Numbered from the stretch's first letter, positions 17,047 through 25,743 are shown. The stretch is DNA of 64,000 bases from Bordetella petrii (GCA_017745595.1 WMBV01000003.1:124001-188000); one strand, 5' to 3'. Made by a program: numbers and translations. Notes: generated by a model not told the origin, from the sequence alone.

Positions 17047-18054
17047 CTAGGCTTGTGCCGCCAGGTCGCGCAACTGCGCGAGCAGGGCATCGGGAATTTC
17101 CACCCCCTGTTCCTGGGCCCGCTGCCGCAGGCCGGCGCGCCGCGCGCCGGGCAGGCGCACGTCGCTGTCGGCCAGCATGGCGGCGATCAGGGTTTCGACG
17201 CGCTCCAGGTAGACCTCGCGCCCGGCCAGGGCGCCGGGGTCGATGGCCAGGAAGGCCTGCCCGATGCGCGCCTGGTTGCCGGTTTCGGTAAAGAAAGAAT
17301 CGGCCTCGAAGCCGAAGCGCGCGCCCGTCAGCGCGCAGGCCAGCAATTCGACGATCAATGCCAGCATGGCGCCCTTGACCCCGCCCATGGGCAGCATGCT
17401 GCCGGCCAGCCCCGCCTTGGGATCGGTGGTGGGATTGCCATCGGCGTCCAGGGCCCAGCCCAGCGGGATATCGCGGCCCTCGCGGGCGGCCACCATCAGT
17501 TTGCCGCGCGCCACTTCCGATAGCGACAGGTCGATGACCAGCGGGGCCCCGTCGCGGCGCGGAAACGCCGCCGCGATGGGGTTGGTGCCGAACAGCGCGC
17601 GCTTGCCGCCCCACGCCGGCATGGCGGCCGGCGAATTGCCCAGCGCCAGGCCGACCAGGCCCTGCCGCGCCAGGGCATCCAGGTGATAGGCCGCCACGCC
17701 GAAGTGATGGCTGTTGGTCACGCCGGCGAACGCCACGCCGTGCCGCAGCGCGCGCATGGCGGCCTCGCGCACGGCCAGGGCGCAGGCCGGAAACGCCAGG
17801 CCCGCGCCGGCATCGACCAGCACGGCGCCGCCGTGCTGCTGGGCAATGCGCGGCACGGCATCGCCCAGCGCGCGCCCGTTGCGCACATGGGCGGCATACG
17901 AAGGCACGCGCGATACGCCGTGCGACGCCAGGCCCTGCGCGTCGGCATAGACCAGCGCGCGCGCCGTGCTGTCGGCCATGTCGGTGCTGGCCCCGGCGCC
18001 GCGCAACGCGGCGGCGGCCCATTCATGCAAAGACTTCAGGTCTACGGTTGCCAT
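17047..18054 (-). CDS. comC: Ldh-family (MDH/LDH type 2) oxidoreductase, candidate (R)-sulfolactate dehydrogenase
   Basis: A 335-residue member of the type 2 malate/L-lactate/ureidoglycolate/sulfolactate dehydrogenase family, which has its own NAD(P) fold without a Rossmann GxGxxG. Family features are HGVSRVPSYAAHVRNG near residues 45-60, GVTNSHHFGVAAYHLD near 111-126, KRALFGTNPIAAAFPR near 150-165 and PMGGVKGAMLALIVELL near 222-238. ComC reduces sulfopyruvate to (R)-sulfolactate. The suyAB and slcC-like genes in the same minus-strand cluster support that substrate over malate or lactate. The family call is firm; the substrate is inferred from neighbours. Confidence 0.82.
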   Translation of the reverse strand: MATVDLKSLHEWAAAALRGAGASTDMADSTARALVYADAQGLASHGVSRVPSYAAHVRNGRALGDAVPRIAQQHGGAVLVDAGAGLAFPACALAVREAAMRALRHGVAFAGVTNSHHFGVAAYHLDALARQGLVGLALGNSPAAMPAWGGKRALFGTNPIAAAFPRRDGAPLVIDLSLSEVARGKLMVAAREGRDIPLGWALDADGNPTTDPKAGLAGSMLPMGGVKGAMLALIVELLACALTGARFGFEADSFFTETGNQARIGQAFLAIDPGALAGREVYLERVETLIAAMLADSDVRLPGARRAGLRQRAQEQGVEIPDALLAQLRDLAAQA

Positions 18055-18084
18055 GGAAAGACTCGGAAGAAGGGAAGATGATTT

Positions 18085-18199
18085 CAGGTGTCTGACTCCC
18101 GAAGGGTGTCAGGCACCGCGGTATGCAGGCGGTCTGGCCATCGGTGTCTGACACCCTTCGGGAGTCAGACACCTGTACTTAGTCGGTGTCAGACACCTG
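18085..18199. repeat. Nested inverted-repeat element, copy 3, running into the slcC stop codon
   Basis: Left arm 18085-18118 and right arm 18142-18175 flank a 23-bp spacer. A further half element, 18184-18199, supplies the last codons (Thr-Gly-Val) and TGA stop of the slcC-like gene. The element lies between two genes of the same operon and could alter expression of the downstream comC-like gene. The left hairpin has GTCTGAC opposed to GTCAGGC, which would need one G-U pair as RNA. Confidence 0.85.
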
Positions 18200-19124
18200 T
18201 GCTCTGCAGTGCCTGCGCAACGCGCTGCGCCACCATGCTGGATACGCGCGTGTTGGCTTCTTGGGTCAGCCCGGCGATGTGCGGCGTCAGCACCAGGTTG
18301 GGCGCATCGGCCAGCGGGCTGCCGGCGGCCAGCGGTTCGTCGTGGAATACGTCGATGGCCGCGCCGCGCAGATGGCCGCTGCGCAGCGCCCCGGCCAGCG
18401 CGGCTTCGTCGACGATGCCGCCGCGCGCGGTGTTGATCAGCACCGCGCCGCGTTTCATGGCGGCCAGCCGGCCGGCATCCAGCAGATTGCGCGTGGCGTC
18501 GGTCAGCGGAATATGCAGGGTCAGCACATCGGCGCGCGCCAGCAAGGCGTCCAGCGGCAGGGGCTGCACCCCCGCGTCGCGCCAGGCGGGATCGTCGTCG
18601 CGCAGCAGCGGATCGTGGGCGGCGACCCGCATGCCCAGGCCCTGCGCCAGGCCGGCGGCAAGGCGGCCGATGCCGCCGAAGCCGACGATGCCCAGCGTGC
18701 GCGCCTCGGCCTCGAGTCCGTTCGACAGCTCGGTGCGGGGCCACGCGCCGGCGGCGACCCGCACGCTGCTGTGATAGGCGCCCCGCAGCAGCATCAGCGC
18801 CGCGGCGATCACGTATTCGGCTACCGCGCGCGCATTGGCCCCGGTGGCGGGCAGCACCGCGATGCCGCCCGCCTGGCAGGCGGGCACGTCGATGTTGTCC
18901 AGCCCCACGCCCAGGCGGCCCACCGCCTTCAGGCGCGGGCCGGCCGCCAGCAGGGCCGCGTCGACCCGCGTGCGGTTGCGCACGATCAGCGCGTCGGCCT
19001 CGGGCAGGGCGGCCAGCAGCGCGTCGCGCCGGTCGACCAGGTCGGGCTCGTAGCGGACGTCGAAGTCGGCGCGCAGCGCGGCGACCGCGGCTTCATCCAT
19101 GAATTCGGAAATAACGATGTGCAT
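18189..19124 (-). CDS. slcC: D-isomer-specific 2-hydroxyacid dehydrogenase, candidate (S)-sulfolactate dehydrogenase
   Basis: A 311-residue NAD-dependent dehydrogenase of the phosphoglycerate dehydrogenase family. The cofactor motif is GIVGFGGIGRLAAGLAQGLG near residues 145-164. Catalytic residues are seen as Arg in LINTARGGIVDEAAL near 230, Glu in VFHDEPL near 258 and His in LTPHIAGLT near 280. The opening MHIVISEFMDEAAVAALRAD resembles SlcC as I remember it. SlcC oxidises (S)-sulfolactate to sulfopyruvate; with ComC it inverts the enantiomer. The ATG at 19124 fits the family length, and in-frame codons upstream lack resemblance. Its last three codons and stop lie inside an intergenic repeat. 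Confidence 0.84.
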   Translation of the reverse strand: MHIVISEFMDEAAVAALRADFDVRYEPDLVDRRDALLAALPEADALIVRNRTRVDAALLAAGPRLKAVGRLGVGLDNIDVPACQAGGIAVLPATGANARAVAEYVIAAALMLLRGAYHSSVRVAAGAWPRTELSNGLEAEARTLGIVGFGGIGRLAAGLAQGLGMRVAAHDPLLRDDDPAWRDAGVQPLPLDALLARADVLTLHIPLTDATRNLLDAGRLAAMKRGAVLINTARGGIVDEAALAGALRSGHLRGAAIDVFHDEPLAAGSPLADAPNLVLTPHIAGLTQEANTRVSSMVAQRVAQALQSTGV

Positions 19125-19186
19125 CGGGTGTCTTCTGTGGCAATGGTGCGGGCCGGCCCATGCCGGCCCGGAAGGGTTGGGCCGGA

Positions 19187-20194
19187 TCAGCCGACCTGGA
19201 TCTTCGCTTCGCGGATGATTTTGCCCCAACGGTCGACTTCGCTGTCCAGGTATTGCCGGAATGCCACCGGGCCGCGCGGCCGCGGCATGAAGCCCAGGCG
19301 CTGCAGCGATTGCTGCATGGCGGGCTGCGACACTTCTTTTTCGATCGCGCCGCCGATGCGCTGCACCAGCTCGTCGGACATGCCGGCCGGGCCCAGCACG
19401 CCGGTGAAGTTCTCGACGATCAGGTCCGGCAGGCCCGCCTCCGCCACCGTGGGCACGTCGGGCAGGTCGGGGCTGCGCTCCTCGGTGCTGATCGCCAGGG
19501 CGCGCAGGGCGCCGCTCTTGACGTGCGGCAGCGACTCCGGGTAGTTGGAGAAAATCACATCCAGCTGCCCGCCGATCAGGTCGGTCAGCGACGGCGCGCC
19601 GCCCTTGTACGGCACGTGCAGCAGCGACGTGCCGGTCAGCTTCTGGTACAGCGCCAGCGTCAGGTGGGGCGGCGTGCCGTTGCCGCTGGAGCCCGCCGAC
19701 AGCGACTTGGCCCTGGCCGTGGCGGTCAGCTGGTCCAGGCTGCGCACCGGGCTCTTGGCGTTGACCACGATCATCATGGCCGACGAGGCCAGGCCGGCCA
19801 GCGGCACCAGGTCTTTCTTCAGGTCGTAGCCCGCCTTGCCGGCGAACAGCGTGGCATTGGCGGCGTGCGTCATGGTGATGGCCAGCCAGCTATAGCCGTC
19901 GGCGTCGGCGCGGGCCACCTGCGAGGCGCCGATGTTGGCGCTGCCGCCGGGCTTGTTCTCGACCACCACGTTCCATCCTTCCCCCGTGGCCAGGGCCTGG
20001 CCGACCTGCCGGGCCGCCACGTCGGTCAGCCCGCCGGGCGGGAAGGGCACGACGTAGCTGATCGGGCGCTGCGGCCAGGCCTGCGGGGCAGCCAGGCCGC
20101 GCGTCCAGGGGCCCATTGCCAGGGCGCCCGCGCCGAGCAGGCCCAGCGCCTTGCGCCGCTGAGGGTCGGAACAGGCGTGACGGTCGTTGCGCAT
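19187..20194 (-). CDS. Bug-family (TctC-like) periplasmic solute-binding protein in the sulfolactate locus
   Basis: A 335-residue secreted receptor. RRKALGLLGAGALAMGPW near residues 13-30 resembles a twin-arginine-like signal, although only two Arg and a Lys are seen. Signatures are RPISYVVPFPPGGLTDVAAR near 43-62, VVVENKPGGSANIG near 76-89 and DADGYSWLAI near 97. It sits in the same orientation between the slcC-like gene and the ABC permease gene, so it probably binds sulfolactate or a similar C3 sulfonate. No TctA/TctB partner is encoded nearby, leaving open which membrane protein it serves. Confidence 0.87.
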   Translation of the reverse strand: MRNDRHACSDPQRRKALGLLGAGALAMGPWTRGLAAPQAWPQRPISYVVPFPPGGLTDVAARQVGQALATGEGWNVVVENKPGGSANIGASQVARADADGYSWLAITMTHAANATLFAGKAGYDLKKDLVPLAGLASSAMMIVVNAKSPVRSLDQLTATARAKSLSAGSSGNGTPPHLTLALYQKLTGTSLLHVPYKGGAPSLTDLIGGQLDVIFSNYPESLPHVKSGALRALAISTEERSPDLPDVPTVAEAGLPDLIVENFTGVLGPAGMSDELVQRIGGAIEKEVSQPAMQQSLQRLGFMPRPRGPVAFRQYLDSEVDRWGKIIREAKIQVG

Positions 20195-20239
20195 TGCAAG
20201 TTCTCCTTTGGTCTCGGGTTGCCGCGAAGGCGCGGCCGG

Positions 20240-21121
20240 TCAGTGCTGCATTCCCCACTTGCGTATGGTGTGGATCTCCAGCGTGCGGAAAATCACGTTC
20301 TCGACCAGCAGGCCGATCAGGATCACGGTGAACAGGCCGGCGAAGACATTGGGAATCTCGAGCAGGTTCTTGTTCTCGTAAATGAACCAGCCCAGCCCGC
20401 CCGAGCCCGAGCTCACGCCGAACACCAGCTCGGCCGCGATCAGCGTGCGCCAGGCAAAGGCCCAGCCGATCTTCAGGCCCGTGAGAATGCTGGGAAACGC
20501 CGCGGGAATCAGGATGCGCCGCACGTAGCCGAAGCCCGACAGGCCGTAGTTGCGGCCCACCATGCGCAAGGTCATCGAGACCGACAGGAAGCCCGAATGC
20601 GTGTTCAGCGCCACGGCCCACAGCACCGAATGGATCAGCACGAAGACCACGCTGCCCTCGCCCAGGCCGAACCAGATCAGCGCCAGCGGCAGCAGCGCGA
20701 TGGCGGGCAGCGGGTTGAACATCGAGGTCAGCGTCTCGAGCAGGTCGGTGCCCAGCCGGGTGGTGATCGCCAGCACGGTCAGCAGCGCGGCCAGCGTGAT
20801 GCCGGCCGCATAGCCCACCAGCAGCACGCGGATCGAGGTCCAGGCCTTGAGCAGCAGCGCGCCGTGCACCAGCCCGTCGTACAGGGCGCTGACGGTGGCG
20901 CCGAAGGTGGGAAACAGCAGCGGGTTGTTGATGCTGCGCGCGTAGATTTCCCAGATCAGCGCCAGCACCGCCAGCAAGAACAGTTTGCGCAGCGCGCCGA
21001 TGTTGTACAGCCGTTCCCAGGCCGACAGCGGTTTCTGCACCACGCCGAAAGAGTCGTCGGCCACCGGTTCCAGGTAGCGTTCGGCGCGCATGGCGGCGGG
21101 GCGGGCATCCAGGTCAGCCAT
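20240..21121 (-). CDS. ABC transporter permease (SsuC/TauC-like)
   Basis: A 293-residue permease of the nitrate/sulfonate/taurine ABC family. Hydrophobic segments begin at about residue 46 (LFLLAVLALIWEIYA), and the EAA-type loop lies near residues 200-220 (YVRRILIPAAFPSILTGLKI). The start ATG at 21121 overlaps the ATPase gene by 8 bp, a sign of coupled translation; longer in-frame starts would extend deep into that gene. With the ATPase and binding-protein genes directly upstream it makes a complete importer, probably for sulfolactate given its place between suyB and slcC. Confidence 0.88.
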   Translation of the reverse strand: MADLDARPAAMRAERYLEPVADDSFGVVQKPLSAWERLYNIGALRKLFLLAVLALIWEIYARSINNPLLFPTFGATVSALYDGLVHGALLLKAWTSIRVLLVGYAAGITLAALLTVLAITTRLGTDLLETLTSMFNPLPAIALLPLALIWFGLGEGSVVFVLIHSVLWAVALNTHSGFLSVSMTLRMVGRNYGLSGFGYVRRILIPAAFPSILTGLKIGWAFAWRTLIAAELVFGVSSGSGGLGWFIYENKNLLEIPNVFAGLFTVILIGLLVENVIFRTLEIHTIRKWGMQH

Positions 21122-21911
21122 GGTGTTGTCCCTCTTCTTCGACGCGGTCCGCGAACAGCATCGCGTTGATCTTCTCTTCCAGTTCCTGGTGGCGGCCGGC
21201 ATCGTGGTCGCCGCGCGGCACGCTGTTGATCTCGGCTTTGACCTGGCCGGGGTGCGGCGACAGCAGCAGGATGCGGTTGCCGATCTTGATCGCTTCCGGA
21301 ATCGAGTGGGTCACGAACAGCACCGTGAAGCGCGTGTCGTCCCACAGCTGCAGCAGCTCGTCCTGCATCTTGCGGCGGGTCAGGGCGTCCAGCGCGGCAA
21401 AGGGCTCGTCCATCAGCAGGATGTCGGGCTCCATGGCCATGCCGCGCGCAATGGCCACGCGCTGCTTCATGCCGCCGGACAGCATGTGCGGATAACTGTC
21501 GGCGAACTTGGCCAGGTTCACTTTCTGGATGTAATGCATGGCGCGCTCGTCGGCTTCGCGCGAGCCCAGGCGGCCGCTGGCCACCAGCGCGAAGGCCACG
21601 TTCTGGCGCACGGTCTTCCAGGGCAGCAACTGGTCGAATTCCTGGAACACCATCATGCGGTCGGGCCCGGGCCGCGTGACGACTTCCGACTTCAGCCGGA
21701 TCTCGCCTTCCACCGGCGGCAAGTAGCCGCCCACGGCCTTGAGCAGGGTCGACTTGCCGCAGCCCGAAGGCCCCAGCAAGATGAAACGATCGCCCTGCAG
21801 CACCTGGAAATCCACCCGGTACGTGGCGGTGATCAGGTATTCGGGCGTCTTGTACTGCAGGGTCACGCCGCGTACGTCGAGCAGCGGCGCGGCGGTTCTT
21901 GCATCGGTCAT
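21114..21911 (-). CDS. ABC transporter ATP-binding protein (SsuB/TauB-like)
   Basis: A 265-residue cytoplasmic ATPase. Walker A is LGPSGCGKSTLLKAV near residues 47-61, the Q-loop is MVFQEFDQLLPW near 88, the signature is LSGGMKQRVAIARGMAM near 142-158, Walker B is ILLMDEPFAALD near 163-174 and the switch His lies in FVTHSIPEAI near 200. It resembles the SsuB/TauB group that energises sulfonate and nitrate importers. It lies 61 bp downstream of the binding-protein gene and overlaps the permease gene. Confidence 0.92.
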   Translation of the reverse strand: MTDARTAAPLLDVRGVTLQYKTPEYLITATYRVDFQVLQGDRFILLGPSGCGKSTLLKAVGGYLPPVEGEIRLKSEVVTRPGPDRMMVFQEFDQLLPWKTVRQNVAFALVASGRLGSREADERAMHYIQKVNLAKFADSYPHMLSGGMKQRVAIARGMAMEPDILLMDEPFAALDALTRRKMQDELLQLWDDTRFTVLFVTHSIPEAIKIGNRILLLSPHPGQVKAEINSVPRGDHDAGRHQELEEKINAMLFADRVEEEGQHHG

Positions 21912-21972
21912 GCCTGCCCTCCTGGGGTGCGGCCCCGGCCCGTCGGGCCAGGGGCCGGGTTCGACACGGTGT

Positions 21973-22986
21973 TCAGCTGCCCTGCAACTGCTGGGCGTTG
22001 GGGAAGAACAGATCTTTCCAGGACTCGGGCATGACCTTGATCGAGCCCACCTTGTGCATGAAATCCACGTATTTCATGATGTTCTTGGGGGTCAGCGTGT
22101 ACGAGATGTCGGGGTTGTTCAGGATCTCGACCACGTCTTCCAGCTTGGTGCGCTTGTCCTGCGCCAGGCGCAGGTACTCTTTGGCGGCCCAGGTCTTGTC
22201 ATGGTTGATTTTGTCGGTGGCCTCTTGCAGCGCGGCCACGAACGCGGCATAGACCTTGGGATTCTCTTTGTGGAATTTCTCGGTGGTCCACACCAGGTTG
22301 AACGTGGCGGGCCCGCCCAGCACCTCGTAAGAACTCAGGATGCGATGAATGCCCGGCTGCTTCAGCTCGAAATCCTGGAAGGGCGGCGAGGTGAAGTGCG
22401 CGGTGATTTCACTGGACCCGGACAGCAGCGCGGTCATGCCGTCGGGGTGCGACAGCGAGACGGTCAGCTTGTCCAGGCGGTTCTGCTGGCCCTTGCCGAA
22501 GGCCTGCTCGGCCGCCATCTGCAGGGTCACGGCCTGGATCGACACCCGCACGGCGGGCAGGGCGATGCGGTCTTTGTCGGTGAGGTCCTTGATGGACTTC
22601 ACCTGCGGGTTGCGCGAATTCAAATACAGCGGCATGGCGTTGATGGCCGATACCGCTTTCACGTTCAAGTTGCCGCGCGTGCGCGCCCACATGGTCACCA
22701 GCGGCCCGACGCCGCCCGAGGCGAAGTGCAGGCTGCCCGACAGCACGGCCTCGTTCATGACGTTGCCGCCGGCAAAGCGCGACCATTTCACCGTCAAGTC
22801 GTCGACGCCGGCTTCTTTCGCGTGCTTCTCGATCAGCTTTTCGTCCTGCATGATCATCAGCGACAAATAGCTGATGCCGGGCTGCACGGCGACCGTCAGT
22901 TCCGAGACCTCGGCACGGGCCGGCGAGCCCAGCAGCAGGCCTGCCGACAGACAGGCGGCCGATGCAATATACGTGAATCGCTTCAT
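21973..22986 (-). CDS. ABC transporter substrate-binding protein (SsuA/TauA/NMT1-like)
   Basis: A 337-residue secreted binding protein with signal peptide (MKRFTYIASAACLSAGLLLG, cleavage expected after SPARA). The mature protein begins with ELTVAVQPGISYLSLMIMQD and has FAGGNVMNEAVLSGSLHFAS near residues 70-89, the layout of the NMT1/SsuA-like family. It is separated from suyB by 159 bp, leaving room for a promoter or processing site, and is followed by the ATPase and permease genes. Sulfolactate is the likely ligand from context; no motif proves it. Confidence 0.88.
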   Translation of the reverse strand: MKRFTYIASAACLSAGLLLGSPARAEVSELTVAVQPGISYLSLMIMQDEKLIEKHAKEAGVDDLTVKWSRFAGGNVMNEAVLSGSLHFASGGVGPLVTMWARTRGNLNVKAVSAINAMPLYLNSRNPQVKSIKDLTDKDRIALPAVRVSIQAVTLQMAAEQAFGKGQQNRLDKLTVSLSHPDGMTALLSGSSEITAHFTSPPFQDFELKQPGIHRILSSYEVLGGPATFNLVWTTEKFHKENPKVYAAFVAALQEATDKINHDKTWAAKEYLRLAQDKRTKLEDVVEILNNPDISYTLTPKNIMKYVDFMHKVGSIKVMPESWKDLFFPNAQQLQGS

Positions 22987-23145
22987 GTCTTCCTCCTTGG
23001 GGATGGCGCCTGGACAGGCGTATGGCGGGTACGCGCCCGGCATTCTGCGCGCCGGTGCGGCGTACCCCGCGTCTCGCTTCAGGGCCCGGCGGTCAGCCGG
23101 GCCGGATGGGGGATGCCTGCGTGCATGGTCAATCGCCTCGCGGGA

Positions 23146-24321
23146 TCAGGCGCTTTCGTACAGGCGCGTCAGCACGAATTCGCGGTGGCCCAGCGCCTCG
23201 GCGGAAGTCCAGCGCCCGTTGGCGGTGGCCAGCATGCAATCCAGCAACTTGTCGCCGGCCTGGTCCAGGTCGATCTCGCGCTGCAGCAGCGCCGACGTGT
23301 CGACGTCCACGTGTTCGCTCATGGTGCGCACCGTGCGCGGATTGGCGCAGATCTTGATGACCGGCAGGATGGGGTTGCCGATGACGTTGCCCTGCCCGGT
23401 GGGGAAGAAGTGCACGGCGTAGCCCGAGGCGGCGCACAGCGTCACCATCTCGGCCGCCGCCGACGACGAATCCATGAACCACAGCCCCTTGCCGGTGGGC
23501 ACCTCGGCCTTGTCCAGCACCCCGTCGATGCGGCACTTCTTGCCGATCTTCTGGATGTTGCCCAGCGCTTTTTCCTCGATGGTGGTCAGCCCGCCGGCGA
23601 TGTTGCCCTTGGTGGGCTGCGACTCGGACAGGTCGCTGGTTTTCCAGCGGTCGATCACTTCCTGGTAGCGGTTGAACATGAACATGAAGCGTTCGCGCAC
23701 AGCGTCGTTGGCGCAGCGCTCGGCCACGATGTGCTCGCCGCCGGTCAACTCGGTGGTTTCGCCGAACACCAGGGTGCTGCCCAGCGCGTACAGCTTGTCG
23801 AAAGCGTTGCCCACGGTGGGGTTCGAGCCGCAGCCCGAGGTCGTGTCCGACTCGCCGCATTTGGTCGAGACCCACAGATCCGAAATCGGACAGTCGGTGC
23901 GCTGCAGGGCCGTGGCGTAATGCACGAATTCCTTGGCCTGGCGCGAGGCGCGCATGATGGTGTCGTGGTCGCCGTGCAGTTCGATGCTGAAGCCGGCCAC
24001 GGGCTTGCCGGTGGCGGCAATGCCGTCGACCACGCGCTTCGTCCAGCCTTCTTCGATGCCGATGACGATCACCGCGGCCACGTTGGGGTTGCTGCCCGTG
24101 CCGATCAGGGTACGGAAGTGCAGTTCCAGGTCTTCGCCGAACTGCAGGCGGCCGTAGGGATGAGGCAGGGCTAGGGTGCCCTTGATGTTGTTGGCGACGG
24201 CTTCGGCGGCGGCATTCGAGATGTCGTCCACGGGCAGGACGATGACGTGGTTGCGCACGCCGACACGTCCGTTGTCGCGGCGGTATCCCCGGAAAGTGGT
24301 CGAAGCATTGACGATGGCCAT
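23146..24321 (-). CDS. suyB: (R)-3-sulfolactate sulfo-lyase, large (beta) subunit
   Basis: A 391-residue protein of the altronate dehydratase/UxaA family. With SuyA it splits (R)-3-sulfolactate into pyruvate and sulfite in the cytosol. The sequence opens [20 protein letters not shown] (about residues 9-28), with [20 protein letters not shown] near 50-69, [20 protein letters not shown] near 150-169 including conserved Cys, and [20 protein letters not shown] near 315. These match SuyB as I remember it from Paracoccus. The small SAF-domain partner gene lies 43 bp upstream, as in known suyAB pairs. Sugar-acid dehydratases of the family carry the SAF domain on the same chain, arguing against altronate dehydratase. 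Confidence 0.9.
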   Translation of the reverse strand: MAIVNASTTFRGYRRDNGRVGVRNHVIVLPVDDISNAAAEAVANNIKGTLALPHPYGRLQFGEDLELHFRTLIGTGSNPNVAAVIVIGIEEGWTKRVVDGIAATGKPVAGFSIELHGDHDTIMRASRQAKEFVHYATALQRTDCPISDLWVSTKCGESDTTSGCGSNPTVGNAFDKLYALGSTLVFGETTELTGGEHIVAERCANDAVRERFMFMFNRYQEVIDRWKTSDLSESQPTKGNIAGGLTTIEEKALGNIQKIGKKCRIDGVLDKAEVPTGKGLWFMDSSSAAAEMVTLCAASGYAVHFFPTGQGNVIGNPILPVIKICANPRTVRTMSEHVDVDTSALLQREIDLDQAGDKLLDCMLATANGRWTSAEALGHREFVLTRLYESA

Positions 24322-24364
24322 GGCGGTTCCTATGTATGTGATCGGTGGGGTAAAGCGCGGCCGC

Positions 24365-24646
24365 TTACCAGCGCTTGGTCTTGACGTTGTGGACGTGGGC
24401 ATGCTGGCCCGCCTTGATGGGCTCGACCACCTTGCCGATGTCGGTGCCGTACTTGAACACCGTGTCGCCGACCGCCATGTCTTTCAGGGCCACCTTGTGG
24501 CCGATGGGAATGTCCTGCAGCGCCTTCAGGTGAATGATCTTGTCTTCATCCATGATCCAGGCATTCAGTTCGGTGCCCGCTTTCAGGCCTTCCACGACGG
24601 CGACCGCCACCGTGTCTTTCGCATCGTGCAATACGGCGTGAATCAT
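24365..24646 (-). CDS. suyA: (R)-3-sulfolactate sulfo-lyase, small (alpha) subunit
   Basis: A 93-residue SAF-domain protein, the small subunit of sulfolactate sulfo-lyase. It begins [20 protein letters not shown] and contains [20 protein letters not shown] near residues 36-55, the SAF-type core, then [20 protein letters not shown] near 67-86, the conserved end of the UxaA/SuyA N-terminal domain. It is the first gene of the minus-strand sulfolactate cluster, immediately followed by suyB, and faces the GntR regulator across a 171-bp gap with palindromic sequence. Confidence 0.9.
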   Translation of the reverse strand: MIHAVLHDAKDTVAVAVVEGLKAGTELNAWIMDEDKIIHLKALQDIPIGHKVALKDMAVGDTVFKYGTDIGKVVEPIKAGQHAHVHNVKTKRW

Positions 24647-24732
24647 TGTTGTCCTCTCTGGTGTGATGGCCGCCCAGGTTGCTCGGTCCGGGGCCGGTTG
24701 GTTTGCATCTTAGGCGCGGCATACGCCGAAGT

Positions 24733-24763
24733 CAACTAAATCATATATATGAGTTGTATGATT
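24733..24763. promoter_or_regulatory. Candidate GntR operator between suyA and the regulator gene
   Basis: Overlapping palindromes lie between divergent genes. The 12-bp self-complementary TCATATATATGA is at 24741-24752, CAACT (24733-24737) is matched by AGTTG (24752-24756), and AATCATA (24739-24745) by TATGATT (24757-24763). The segment is AT-rich in a GC-rich surround and is about 55 bp from the regulator start and 87 bp from suyA. It is the natural binding site for the GntR protein and may include the -10 regions of both promoters. Confidence 0.5.
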
Positions 24764-24817
24764 ATATCCGCGACGGCCCGCACCGCTACAATTCGGCCTC
24801 CTCAACCCGGTTTCGCC

Positions 24818-25576
24818 ATGAAAAACCTTTCGACGACCACAGTTCCTCTCGGCAGTCCCCTGTACGCCCAGGTCAAGCAGGCGGTGCTCGCGGCGCTGGC
24901 GCGCGGCGAATGGAAGCAGGGCGACGCCGTGCCCCCCGAGAGAACCCTGGCCGAGCGGTTCGGCGTGTCGATCGGCACGCTGCGCAAGGCCATCGACGAA
25001 CTGGCCGCCGAAAACATCCTGGTGCGGCATCAGGGGCGCGGCACCTATGTGGCGGTGCACACCCGCAACCACCACTTCTTCAAGTTCTTCCGCATCCTGC
25101 GGCAAGACGGCCACAAGTCGTATCCCGCGACCCGGCTGCTGCGCTTTCGCCGCGTGCGCGCCAACGCCGCGACGCGCGAACAGCTGGGCATGCCGGGCGG
25201 CGCCTATGTGTACGAGTTCACCAACGTGCTGTCGCTCAATGGCGACGTGGTCATGGTGGACGACATCTGCCTGCCCGAGTCGCGCTTTCCCGGCATGACC
25301 GAGCAGCACCTGCGCGAGCGGCCCAGTACGCTGTATGCGCTGTACCAGGATGTGTTCGGCGTGAATGTCATCGCCACCGACGAGCGCCTGCGCGCCTGCC
25401 TGGCCGACGCCGCGCACGCCGAATGGCTGGGCGTGCCCGAGCACACCCCCTTGTTGGAAATCCGCCGCGTGGCCTATTCGTACAACCGGCAGCCGGTGGA
25501 ATGGCGGGTGTCGCGGGTGAACACCGAGGCGTACGAGTACATGGGGCAAGAGCCGGGAGCCGCCCTGGCCAGCTGA
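24818..25576 (+). CDS. GntR-family (HutC/UTRA type) regulator of the sulfolactate locus
   Basis: A 252-residue regulator. The N-terminal winged helix-turn-helix covers about residues 12-78 (PLYAQVKQAVLAALARGEWK, VPPERTLAERFGVSIGTLRK, HQGRGTYVAVH). The C-terminal UTRA domain binds the effector (YVYEFTNVLSLNGDVVMVDD near 130-149, PLLEIRRVAYSYNRQPVEWR near 211-230). The ATG at 24818 puts the DNA-binding domain at the N-terminus; an in-frame ATG at 24749 lies within the palindromic operator and is unlikely. It is divergent from suyAB and is the obvious candidate repressor, released by sulfolactate or a related compound. That role is inferred. Confidence 0.87.
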   Translation: MKNLSTTTVPLGSPLYAQVKQAVLAALARGEWKQGDAVPPERTLAERFGVSIGTLRKAIDELAAENILVRHQGRGTYVAVHTRNHHFFKFFRILRQDGHKSYPATRLLRFRRVRANAATREQLGMPGGAYVYEFTNVLSLNGDVVMVDDICLPESRFPGMTEQHLRERPSTLYALYQDVFGVNVIATDERLRACLADAAHAEWLGVPEHTPLLEIRRVAYSYNRQPVEWRVSRVNTEAYEYMGQEPGAALAS

Positions 25577-25591
25577 ATCGCGCCAGGTCGC

Positions 25592-25717
25592 CAGGTGTCT
25601 GACTCCCGCAGGGTGTCAGACACCGAGGCATGCGAAAGCCCCTTCACACAGCGGTGTCTGACACCCTGCGGGAGTCAGACACCTGGCAGCGACACCCTTC
25701 GGGAGTCGGACACCTGG
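25592..25717. repeat. Nested inverted-repeat element, copy 4 (clearest copy)
   Basis: Left arm 25592-25625 and right arm 25652-25685 are perfect inverted copies of 34 bp around a 26-bp spacer, and each arm is an internal hairpin with GTCTGAC opposed to GTCAGAC. A third half unit follows at 25691-25716, with CTTCGGG in the loop and GTCGGAC. It begins 16 bp after the GntR stop and lies between convergent genes. Confidence 0.92.
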
Positions 25718-25743
25718 TGCATCTGGCACCCGCGCGCGGGGCG

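Noticed and set aside
23146-24646. Altronate dehydratase (UxaA) for the protein pair
   Set aside because: The SAF domain is a separate small gene as in suyA/suyB, the wording matches SuyB, and sulfolactate dehydrogenase and sulfonate-type transporter genes are adjacent.
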